Shown piece after piece: positions 57,172 through 64,000 of a stretch of 64,000 bases of DNA. The stretch's first letter is position 1; the number at the start of each line of letters is the position of its first letter. The translations under genes were made by a program, and so were the position numbers. The stretch lies in assembly GCF_016616425.1 (NCBI RefSeq), contig NZ_CP067101.1:4650001-4714000 (forward strand), read 5' to 3'. A model generated the notes under the pieces. It saw only the letters and a list, made by a program, of their open reading frames with translations. It did not search any database and was not told the DNA's origin. This stretch comes from Bradyrhizobium diazoefficiens. GTDB taxonomy: Bacteria > Pseudomonadota > Alphaproteobacteria > Rhizobiales > Xanthobacteraceae.

Positions 57172-58772
57172 GTGGCGCGATCCAGAAAGTGGCCGGCGCG
57201 AGCGGGGGCCGGTTGCGGTGGCGTGCCCTCGCGAACCACGATATCGCCGGGCTTGAGTTCGGCCCTCATCAGCGCCTGATTGAGCTCACCGACGCCGGCG
57301 CGGAGTTGCTGCACGGTCGCCGGCCGCTCCGCCCACATTCGCACAAGAGTCTTGTCGCCGTTCAGCGTGATCAGCGCATGCACCGGCCCGGCCGGCTCGA
57401 CATCGAGCGAGAAACGCGCGCGCCAGGCTTGCTTGGCACGATCGGTGGATTCGTTGCCACCGTCACGCGAGATCTCGAACTGCGCCATCGCGGTGCCTTG
57501 CAGTGTTGCAAAGGGAATCTCGAAATTCCACTGCGGCACGGCGGGATCGACGCGATGACCACTGGCGTCGGTGCGATCGGGGAGCGAAGCGACCTGGAGC
57601 AGGGTCTGCCGTGCGATCGCGGCATCGGTATCGTCGAGCAGGCGGTGCACGGTCGCAGCCAACGGCGTATCCGGCGCGAGCGATGGCGAGGCAATGGATT
57701 GCGCAGATGGCAGCGCGCCCCGGAACGGCGGCGGTGTCGCGCGCGCCGCTGCCTCGAAGATGTGGCTGTCGGGCACGGCCTTGTTGGTGCCGGGCACGTT
57801 GCCGGTCAGGCGCGGCAGGTTTTGCGTGAGCTCCTGCAGGAGGCTCGCGGCAAGGCCGGCGGACATCCGCGGCATCGCCTTTTGTGGCACGTCGGACGGC
57901 ACGGCGGCCGCAACACCGCCGCCGCGCGGTGTTTGCGGCCGTTGGGCGATTTCGGGTGCGATCGACGGCGATACGGCGTGCGCGATCTCACCTGCTGACT
58001 GAGCCGGCGCGACAGCGACTTGCGGTATTGTCGCGGTACTGGCCGGAAGCGCGGCGGCTTGCGCCTGCGGCGCGGCGGATTCGAGCGTGACCAAGGTCTG
58101 GCGCAGCACCAGCAACGCCGACTTCAGGTCGAGCATCGCGCCGGGGGGCGGCGTCGCGCCCGCGGCCAGCGAGGCCTCGAGGAACAAGCCTGATTTCTGA
58201 AACGCGGACTCGATGCCGGCACCGTCGAGGACGGAATTGAGCGGCGTCTGCTGCGCCAGCACGTCCAGCATCGCCCGCTTCAGGCCCGCGGGCAGATTGC
58301 TGCCGGTGACGACGGACTCCAGATTGGCGAACAACGGCGCCTGGCTGCCCTGCCTGGTCGCGGCCTCGGCCGAGGCCGCTGTGACAGCCACCTGCTCGAT
58401 CGGCGTCAGAGCATTGCGTACCGCGTTGACCGACGGCGCAGGCGGCGGGCTTTCCACCAGCGAGGTCGCACGCGGCGTCAGCGTGATCTGATCGGTGGCC
58501 GCCTCACCTGCCCCGCCCAACACGGCAAGACGGATGGTGCCGTCGTTCTGGGACACCGCCAGCTGGAGATTCTGCCCCGGCGCCAGCGCCACCTCCGACA
58601 TCGCGTCGAGGGAGAGATTTGCGATCGCGATCCGCACCAGATTGTCGGCGAGCACACTGACCACCCTGGCATCGACGACGCTGCCGGCCTGAAGCACGAG
58701 GTCAGGCGCCATTGCATCAGCCGCGGGGCTGGCGGCACTGACAGGAATGATGGAAGTGACCGGCGTCGGCAT
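57168..58772 (-). CDS. fliK: Flagellar hook-length control protein FliK
   Basis: A 534-residue protein with an N-terminal ordered domain (VVDARVVSVLADNLVRIAIANLSLD), a long Ala/Pro/Thr-rich middle, and the Flg_hook domain at about residues 430-520: PQWNFEIPFATLQGTAMAQFEIS, ARFSLDVEPAGPVHALITLNGDKTLVRMWAERPATVQQL. It measures hook length and switches export substrate together with FlhB. The FlhB-C-like gene follows with overlap. Other flagellar genes are not in the window, so this pair sits apart from the main cluster. ATG 58772 is chosen; an open frame continues upstream but lacks sense. Confidence 0.88.
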   Translation of the reverse strand: MPTPVTSIIPVSAASPAADAMAPDLVLQAGSVVDARVVSVLADNLVRIAIANLSLDAMSEVALAPGQNLQLAVSQNDGTIRLAVLGGAGEAATDQITLTPRATSLVESPPPAPSVNAVRNALTPIEQVAVTAASAEAATRQGSQAPLFANLESVVTGSNLPAGLKRAMLDVLAQQTPLNSVLDGAGIESAFQKSGLFLEASLAAGATPPPGAMLDLKSALLVLRQTLVTLESAAPQAQAAALPASTATIPQVAVAPAQSAGEIAHAVSPSIAPEIAQRPQTPRGGGVAAAVPSDVPQKAMPRMSAGLAASLLQELTQNLPRLTGNVPGTNKAVPDSHIFEAAARATPPPFRGALPSAQSIASPSLAPDTPLAATVHRLLDDTDAAIARQTLLQVASLPDRTDASGHRVDPAVPQWNFEIPFATLQGTAMAQFEISRDGGNESTDRAKQAWRARFSLDVEPAGPVHALITLNGDKTLVRMWAERPATVQQLRAGVGELNQALMRAELKPGDIVVREGTPPQPAPARAGHFLDRAT

Positions 58773-58827
58773 CTCAGGAGCCCAGGGGAGCACGGGCCAC
58801 CGTAACGCCTGCGTCGTAAACCTCTCG

Positions 58828-59622
58828 TTAAGAACCTTCGGCCGCGGGCGCCTTCGCGGCCGCCAGAACCGCCACGGCGGCCTCGAAATCCCTGAAGCGA
58901 AGGGCCCGGCGGCTAGCTGCCTCCTCGTCCACGCCCCATTGCTCGGCGTTCCAGTCCTCGTCGACGTGCGCGGCGGCCCAGACCTGGCCGGCATCTCGCG
59001 CGCCATGCGCCAGCGCCAGCGCCAGCAGCGCCGAGCCGGTCAGGGTCGTCACCATGTGGAGCGCGGCGACCGACCAGGCATCCGAAGGCAGCGCGGCGCG
59101 CGCCGCTTGAAGCGCCTCGTCCGGCTGCTTCACATGCACGATGCCCTCCGACAGGATGAAATGCGCCCCCAGCGCCTCCGCCGCCCAGAACAGCACGGGA
59201 TCCCAATGCGCGGCTTCGCGGGCGACCAGCCCCTCGGGATGGCCGGCACGATAGAAGAGCAGATCGGACTGGAAGTATTTTGCGAGGTCGTCGCTGACGA
59301 GTTCGACGCGGTCGACGACGCCCTCCACCACGCTGTTGGCGATCCGCGTCAGCGGCATGGTCACGGGATCGATCGTCTCGCCCTGCGCTGCCCATTCGGC
59401 GGCCACCGCATCGGCCAATGCGCGCGAAGGGATCACCACCTGGCGACCGGACGGCGTGCGGATCGGCTTGCCGTCGAGAGTGATGGCGAAGCCGCCTTCG
59501 GCATCAGTGACGCCGGCCTCCTTGTACAAGCGCTTGCGCTGCGGCGGGCGCGCTGCCTGCCGGATCGCGCCTTGCGGATCGGGCGGGGTCAGTCCCGCGG
59601 CTTCATCGAACAATTCGCGCAT
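58828..59622 (-). CDS. ATP12-family F1-ATPase assembly chaperone
   Basis: A 264-residue protein of the ATP12 family, seen only in alphaproteobacteria and mitochondria. It shows RLYKEAGVTDAEGGFAITLDGKPIRTPSGRQVVIPS, AAEWAAQGETIDPVTMPLTRIANSVVEG, then KYFQSDLLFYRA and HWDPVLFWAAEALGA and the conserved C-terminal helix LGSALLALALAHG-like segment. It binds the F1 alpha subunit before assembly. Strongly supports the alphaproteobacterial origin. ATG 59622 gives the normal length. Confidence 0.93.
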   Translation of the reverse strand: MRELFDEAAGLTPPDPQGAIRQAARPPQRKRLYKEAGVTDAEGGFAITLDGKPIRTPSGRQVVIPSRALADAVAAEWAAQGETIDPVTMPLTRIANSVVEGVVDRVELVSDDLAKYFQSDLLFYRAGHPEGLVAREAAHWDPVLFWAAEALGAHFILSEGIVHVKQPDEALQAARAALPSDAWSVAALHMVTTLTGSALLALALAHGARDAGQVWAAAHVDEDWNAEQWGVDEEAASRRALRFRDFEAAVAVLAAAKAPAAEGS

Positions 59623-59750
59623 ATCGGTTTCCTTGCTGCCGGGTCTTTTAAGATAAGACCGACGGCCGGCAAAGCGAGCGGCGGGCCTGAGGGAACCTGC
59701 GGGCATCTTGGCCCTGCTCGCCGGGCTTTGGCTGGCTGCGGCGCCAAGCC

Positions 59751-60965
59751 CTATTCCTCCGGCGCGTTCTCGATCGGATCGAACCGGCTGGCATCGAGCC
59801 CGAGCAGATTCCACGACTGCTGCATATGCGGCGGCAGCGGCGCGGTGGCGTCGATCACGCCGCCGCGCGGATGCGGAATGACGATGCGGCGTGCCAGCAG
59901 ATGCAGCCGGTTCTGCAGGCCGCCCGGCAGTTGCCAGTTCTCGATGTTGAAATATTTGGGATCGCCGACGATGGGATGGCCGATATGGGCCATGTGGGCG
60001 CGCAGCTGGTGGGTGCGGCCCGTCACCGGCTTCAGCGACACCCAGGTCAGCTTGTTGCCGGCGGTCTCGACCACGGCGTAATACGTCACCGCATGGCTTG
60101 CGCCCTCGTCGCCATGCTGGGCGATGCGCATGATGGTGTCGTCCTCGCTCTCTTCCTTGGCCAGGAAGGTCGAGATGCGGCCCTGCTTCGGCTTCGGCAG
60201 GCCCGGCACCAGCGCCCAATACACCTTGCGCGCCGAGCGCGAGCGGAATGCGCCGGTCAGATGCGAGGCGGCAAAACGGGTCTTGGCGACCAGGAGGCAG
60301 CCCGACGTCTCGCGATCGATGCGGTGCACGAGGCGCGGCTTCTGGCCCTTGGAATCGCGCATCACCTCCAGCATCTGGTCGATGTGCCGCGTCATGCCCG
60401 AGCCGCCCTGCACGGCAAGGCCGGCGGGCTTGTTCAGGACGAGGACGTCGTCATCCTCAAAGATCGTCATCTCCTTCAGCGCCTTGAGCGTCTTCTGCGC
60501 GGCCTCCGAGAGTTCGCCGACGGCCTTCGGCGCATCGAGCTTCAGCGGCGGAATGCGGACGCTCTGGCCTTCCTCCAGGCGATCCTTGCTGTCGACGCGC
60601 TTGCCGTCGACCCGCAGCTCGCCTTTGCGCACGACGCGCTGGATGTGGGAGAACGACAGGCCGGGAAAGCGCGCTTCGAGGAAACGGTCGACCCGCATGT
60701 TGTTCTCGTCGGCCGTCACCGTGACGGTCTGCACCTTGGTCGGCAGCAGCGGCTCGACGGGTTTTGCCGGCGCGGCCCTTTCCGGTGCTGCTTTGGGTGC
60801 GTGCCGGCCGGTGCGCTCGCTCGTAAAGCGCAGCGGCTTGCTAGCTGCCTTGCCGCCTGGCCGCGGCCCAGCCTTTTGCGCGCTGCGAGCCTTCAATGGA
60901 CGCGCGTCCTTGCGCTCGTCGCGATCGCGTGGTTTTGGATTCATTCTCTTGATGCGACGGCTCAT
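59751..60965 (-). CDS. rluC: RluC/RluA-type 23S rRNA pseudouridine synthase
   Basis: A 404-residue protein: a basic, disordered N-terminus of about 85 residues (KPRDRDERKDARPLKARSA), an S4 RNA-binding domain (MRVDRFLEARFPGLSFSHIQRVVRKGEL) and the catalytic domain with DDVLVLNKPAGLAVQGG, the catalytic Asp in RLVHRIDRETSGCLLVAKT, and GRTHQLRAHMAHIGHPIVGD. It makes pseudouridine in 23S rRNA. Its ATG overlaps the higA stop by four bases (ATGA), so it is translated from the same mRNA as the toxin-antitoxin pair. The long tail may bind RNA. Confidence 0.93.
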   Translation of the reverse strand: MSRRIKRMNPKPRDRDERKDARPLKARSAQKAGPRPGGKAASKPLRFTSERTGRHAPKAAPERAAPAKPVEPLLPTKVQTVTVTADENNMRVDRFLEARFPGLSFSHIQRVVRKGELRVDGKRVDSKDRLEEGQSVRIPPLKLDAPKAVGELSEAAQKTLKALKEMTIFEDDDVLVLNKPAGLAVQGGSGMTRHIDQMLEVMRDSKGQKPRLVHRIDRETSGCLLVAKTRFAASHLTGAFRSRSARKVYWALVPGLPKPKQGRISTFLAKEESEDDTIMRIAQHGDEGASHAVTYYAVVETAGNKLTWVSLKPVTGRTHQLRAHMAHIGHPIVGDPKYFNIENWQLPGGLQNRLHLLARRIVIPHPRGGVIDATAPLPPHMQQSWNLLGLDASRFDPIENAPEE

Positions 60966-61279
60966 GCGGTTTTTCCAAGCTTTCGTGTCAACTGCGCGTT
61001 GGCGCGGCGGGGCAGCGACGCAACCTGAGCGCCCACCTCCTTCTCCGCCAGTCGCAACTCATATTGCTGTTGCAGATTCATCCAGAATTGCGGGGTGGTA
61101 CCGAACCAATGACCAAGGCGCAGCGCCGTATCAGCAGTGATGCCGCGCTGACCGTTGATGATGCCGGTCACACGATTCACTGGCACGTCGATTTGACGCG
61201 CCAGTTCCGCGGCGGTGATGCCGAGCTCGCGCAGCTCTTCAGCTAATTGCTCGCCCGGATGGATGGGGCTACGGGGCAT
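60962..61279 (-). CDS. higA: HigA-type antitoxin
   Basis: A 105-residue helix-turn-helix (XRE/HigA) protein, opening MPRSPIHPGEQLAEELRELGITAAELARQIDVP, then VNRVTGIINGQRGITADTALRLGHWFGT and FWMNLQQQYELRLAEKE. It binds HigB and represses the pair. ATG 61279 follows GAAGGAAGG at good spacing, 11 bases after higB stop. A TTG upstream overlapping higB is unlikely. The stop overlaps rluC. Confidence 0.93.
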   Translation of the reverse strand: MPRSPIHPGEQLAEELRELGITAAELARQIDVPVNRVTGIINGQRGITADTALRLGHWFGTTPQFWMNLQQQYELRLAEKEVGAQVASLPRRANAQLTRKLGKTA

Positions 61280-61290
61280 GACGCCTTCCT

Positions 61291-61575
61291 TCAATGATAG
61301 TCGACGATCTCCACATCGATCGGCCCTTGTGATTCTTCAGGCCACGCGAAGCAGATGCGCCATTGATCGTTGATCCGAATCGAGAATTGTCCCGCGCGAT
61401 CACCCTTCAAGGCTTCCAGCCGATTGCCCGGCAATGCCGCCAGGTCAGCTAAGCTGGTCGCCGCGTCCAATCGATCGAGTCGCGTCTCTGCCTGCCGGAC
61501 AAATCCCGAGAACTCCTTGACGTGCTGGCCAGCGGCAAATCGCTCCGTGCGCTTGTCGCGGTAGCTGACGATCAT
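61291..61575 (-). CDS. higB: HigB (RelE-type) toxin
   Basis: A 94-residue mRNA interferase-type protein: MIVSYRDKRTERFAAGQHVKEF, ATSLADLAALPGNRLEALKGDRAGQFSIRINDQWRICFAWPEESQGPIDVEIVDYH. The pattern LPGNRLEAL, QFSIRINDQWRICF and the C-terminal His-containing strand are the HigB signature. It cleaves mRNA at the ribosome when not bound by HigA. The toxin gene is first, the usual order for higBA. A palindromic operator precedes it. Confidence 0.94.
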   Translation of the reverse strand: MIVSYRDKRTERFAAGQHVKEFSGFVRQAETRLDRLDAATSLADLAALPGNRLEALKGDRAGQFSIRINDQWRICFAWPEESQGPIDVEIVDYH

Positions 61576-61589
61576 GCCTCATTACTAAC

Positions 61590-61621
61590 GGAAATTACGC
61601 GTTACGTAAACAGTAAATTCC
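61590..61621. promoter_or_regulatory. Nested palindromic operator of higBA
   Basis: GGAAATTAC at 61590-61598 is inverted with one mismatch as GTAAATTCC at 61613-61621, and inside it TTACG (61595-61599) and CGTAA (61605-61609) form a second dyad around CGTTA. It lies 15 bases upstream of higB and in the AT-rich gap from rarA. HigA antitoxins bind such sites. Confidence 0.7.
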
Positions 61622-61631
61622 GTTCGGAAAC

Positions 61632-62966
61632 CTACGTCCCGCCCCTCTCTTTGCGCAGCTTCGCCCAGTAATCCAGCCGCTTCCTGATCTCGCGTTCGAA
61701 ACCGCGCTCGGGCGGGTCATAGAAGGTCTGGCGTCCCAGGGCTTCCGGAAAGTAGTCCTGGCCGGAGAAGGCGTCCGGCGTGTCGTGGTCGTATTCGTAA
61801 GCTGCGCCGTAGCCTTCCGACTTCATCAGCTTGGTCGGGGAATTGAGGATGTGCTTGGGCGGCAGCAGCGAGCCGGCCTGTTTTGCGACCTGCATCGCCG
61901 TGCCGAAGGCGGTGTAGACCGCATTCGATTTCGGCGCGGTGGCGAGATAGACCACGGCCTGCGCGATGGCGAGCTCACCTTCGGGATGGCCGAGAAAGTC
62001 GAAGGCGTCTTTCGCCGCATTGGCGATCACGAGCGCCTGCGGATCGGCGAGCCCGATGTCCTCGACCGCCATGCGCACGACGCGGCGGGCCAGGAACAGT
62101 GGGTCCTCGCCGGCATCGAGCATGCGCGCGAGATAATACAGCGCGGCATCGGGATCGGAGCCGCGCACCGACTTATGCAGGGCCGAGATCAGGTTGTAAT
62201 GGCCGTCCGCCGATTTGTCGTAGATCGGCGCGCGGCGCTGCAGGATCTCCTGCAACTGCGCGGCATTGAAGATCTCGTCCGCCCGCGCAGAACGCCAGAC
62301 TTCCTCGGCCAGCGTCAGCGATGCCCTTCCGTCGCCGTCGGCCATGCGCACCAGTACGGCGCGCGCCTCCGCATCGAGCGGCAGCTTGCGGCCTTCCACC
62401 TCCTCGGCATGCGCGAACAGTTTTTCGATCGCGGCCGCATCGAGCGAGCGGAACACCAGCACCCGCGCGCGCGACAGCAGCGCCGCGTTGAGCTCGAAGG
62501 ACGGGTTCTCGGTGGTGGCGCCGACCATGATAACCGTGCCGTCTTCCATCACCGGCAGAAACGAATCCTGCTGGGCACGGTTGAAGCGATGCACCTCGTC
62601 GACGAACAGCAGCGTGCCCTTGCCCATCTCGCGGCGGGCGCGCGCGGCGTCGAAGGCCTTCTTCAGGTCGGCAACGCCGGAGAACACCGCTGAGATCTGC
62701 TCGAAATGCAGGTCGGTCGCATCCGCCAGCAGCCGCGCAACCGTGGTCTTGCCGGTGCCGGGCGGACCCCAGAACACCAGCGAGCCGAGCGTGCGCGTCT
62801 CCAGCATGCGCGTCAGCGCGCCGTCGGGCCCGAGGATATGGTCCTGGCCGACGACCTCAGACAGCGCGCGCGGGCGCAACCGATCCGGCAGCGGGTGCGG
62901 AGCCTCGTGATCGAGCCCCGCCGCGGCAAACAGAGTTGGCGTCTCCTGTGGTCGCTTCGGACTCAT
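61632..62966 (-). CDS. rarA: Replication-associated recombination protein A (AAA+ ATPase)
   Basis: A 444-residue clamp-loader-like AAA+ protein. Walker A is in VFWGPPGTGKTTVARLLAD, Walker B in LLFVDEVHRFNRAQQD, sensor 1 in VGATTENPSFELN, sensor 2 in the ARA helix LVRMADGDGRASL, and the MgsA C-terminal domain includes SALHKSVRGSDPDAALYYLARML and YEYDHDTPDAFSGQDYFPEAL. It works at stalled replication forks and with single-strand-binding protein. Its ATG overlaps the degP stop by four bases, so it is translated with degP. Confidence 0.95.
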   Translation of the reverse strand: MSPKRPQETPTLFAAAGLDHEAPHPLPDRLRPRALSEVVGQDHILGPDGALTRMLETRTLGSLVFWGPPGTGKTTVARLLADATDLHFEQISAVFSGVADLKKAFDAARARREMGKGTLLFVDEVHRFNRAQQDSFLPVMEDGTVIMVGATTENPSFELNAALLSRARVLVFRSLDAAAIEKLFAHAEEVEGRKLPLDAEARAVLVRMADGDGRASLTLAEEVWRSARADEIFNAAQLQEILQRRAPIYDKSADGHYNLISALHKSVRGSDPDAALYYLARMLDAGEDPLFLARRVVRMAVEDIGLADPQALVIANAAKDAFDFLGHPEGELAIAQAVVYLATAPKSNAVYTAFGTAMQVAKQAGSLLPPKHILNSPTKLMKSEGYGAAYEYDHDTPDAFSGQDYFPEALGRQTFYDPPERGFEREIRKRLDYWAKLRKERGGT

Positions 62967-64000
62967 CCGCCCAGCGTGACGTTGATCTGTTGGCCGCCGC
63001 GCACCAGCGTGATGCGCCAGATCCGCGGGTGCTCGCCTGCCGCCCTTTCGAGGTCGCCGGACTTGCTGATCTTCTGGTTGTTGACCGCGAGAATGATGTC
63101 GCCCTTCTGGAAGCCGACATTCGCGGCTGCGCTGTCGCCGCCGAGATCGGTGATCACGACGCCTTCGGTGTCGGCGTCAAGATGCAGCTCGTCGGCGAGA
63201 GCCGGCGTGATGGTCGAGACCTTCGCACCCTGGAACGGCGAGCGCGCAGTGACGACGAGTTCGTTGCGGCCCTTATCGGGCGCGGTCTCGAGCGCCACCG
63301 TCAGCTTGAGCGGCTTGCCGTTGCGCTGCATGTCGATCTGGGCCGTGCCGCCGAGCGGACGCGTGGCGAAGCGATAGTCGAAAGCGTTCGGATCGTCCAC
63401 GGTCTGGCCGTCGATTCCGGTAATGAGGTCGGAGGATTTCAGGCCGGCCTTCGCCGCCGGGCTGTTCGGCACCACGCTTGCGACCAGCGCACCGGTCGGC
63501 GAGCGCAGGCCGAGGCTCTCGGCGATCTCGGGCGTCACCGCCTGCAACCTTGCGCCTAGCCATGGCCGCTTGACTGCCTTGCCACCGCCCTTGGCGGAGG
63601 CGACGACGACGCGCACCATGTTGGCCGGGATCGCGAAGCCGATTCCCTGCGAGCCGCCGGAGCGCGAGTAGATCGCGGTGTTGATGCCGGCGAGCCGGCC
63701 GTTCATGTCGACCAGCGCGCCGCCGGAATTGCCGGGATTGATCGGCGCATCGGTCTGGATGAAGAACTGATAATCGGTGATGCCCACCTGCGTGCGCGCC
63801 AGCGCGGAGATGATGCCGTGGGTCACGGTCTGGCCGACGCCGAAGGGATTACCGATCGCCAGCACAACGTCACCGACCTGCAGCTCGTCGGAATTGGTGA
63901 ATTCGAGTGCCGGAAACTTTTCTTTCGAATCCTTCAGACGCAGCACCGCGAGATCGCTGCGGGAATCCTTCAGCACGATCTCGGCCTCGAATTCGCGCTT
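62963..64000 (-). CDS. degP: DegP/DegQ (Do) family serine protease, 5' end outside window
   Basis: 345 residues of the C-terminal part are visible, and the frame is open to the window edge. The catalytic Asp is in LKDSRSDLAVLRL, the Ser in NPGNSGGALVDM with the GINTAIYS strand; the His lies beyond the window. Two PDZ domains follow: the first at about visible residues 160-250 (SVVPNSPAAKAGLKSSDLITGIDG), the second at about 270-345 (SAAANVGFQKGDIILAVNNQKI). It is a periplasmic heat-shock protease and chaperone. It is first in the block degP-rarA-higBA-rluC. Confidence 0.95.
   Translation of the reverse strand, partial: KREFEAEIVLKDSRSDLAVLRLKDSKEKFPALEFTNSDELQVGDVVLAIGNPFGVGQTVTHGIISALARTQVGITDYQFFIQTDAPINPGNSGGALVDMNGRLAGINTAIYSRSGGSQGIGFAIPANMVRVVVASAKGGGKAVKRPWLGARLQAVTPEIAESLGLRSPTGALVASVVPNSPAAKAGLKSSDLITGIDGQTVDDPNAFDYRFATRPLGGTAQIDMQRNGKPLKLTVALETAPDKGRNELVVTARSPFQGAKVSTITPALADELHLDADTEGVVITDLGGDSAAANVGFQKGDIILAVNNQKISKSGDLERAAGEHPRIWRITLVRGGQQINVTLGG

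Noticed and set aside
1..64000. CRISPR array, rRNA operon, prophage or complete insertion sequence
   Set aside because: No regularly spaced direct repeats, rRNA sequence, transposase, integrase or phage structural protein was seen. Repeats found are palindromic or a single tandem of 20 bp.

Overview
This 64-kb window reads as a piece of a Bradyrhizobium-type chromosome (Alphaproteobacteria, Rhizobiales). That rests on the high GC content, the protein families, a tRNA-Arg with encoded CCA, many rhizobial-style palindromic intergenic repeats, and a degP-rarA-(higBA)-rluC-ATP12 block. There are no rRNA genes, CRISPR arrays, insertion sequences or prophage genes. About 61 apparently intact protein genes, several gene remnants and one tRNA are supported. 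Genus assignment and functions come from motif reading, not from database searches.

Left part (1-16.9 kb): the end of a PAS hybrid histidine kinase, small-molecule exporters (EamA, MFS, ArsB/NhaD-like), and a sugar-acid cluster with a GntR regulator divergent from an enolase-superfamily dehydratase, a gluconate-5-dehydrogenase-like SDR and an L-idonate-5-dehydrogenase-like enzyme. Next come a secreted DUF2380-like protein divergent from a NarL-type two-component system, an IclR regulator followed by a truncated solute-binding protein, an ArsR/AHSA1 pair with visible operators, and an SDR that lacks the usual active-site Tyr and Lys.

Middle (16.9-35.6 kb): a repeat-rich gap, an alkaline-phosphatase-superfamily protein, a 1-Cys peroxiredoxin, a chemoreceptor, a photolyase remnant, EamA transporters, a secreted ClpP-like protein, an AraC regulator, a class III cyclase fused to an alpha/beta hydrolase beside tRNA-Arg(UCG), a GrlR-like protein and a large PAS sensor kinase.

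Right-centre (35.6-47.6 kb): a minus-strand catabolic series of thiolase, DUF35 OB-fold protein, MaoC hydratase, SDR, DHDPS-family lyase and NUDIX hydrolase, then a fused indolepyruvate ferredoxin oxidoreductase and a tri-haem cytochrome c. Palindromic repeats sit in nearly every gap, and a second, inverted copy of the ~550-bp dispersed repeat lies at about 42 kb.

Right end (47.6-64 kb): small membrane, secreted and dimeric-barrel proteins, a PEP-mutase-family lyase, a GST, a propionyl-CoA-carboxylase-like beta subunit, the flagellar FliK and FlhB-C-like pair, and the housekeeping block ATP12, RluC, HigA, HigB, RarA and DegP. The last gene runs off the window. The main points of interest are the long inverted repeat pair, the higBA cassette translationally coupled to rluC, the cyclase-hydrolase fusion at a tRNA 3' end, the set of broken genes, and operators readable by eye.
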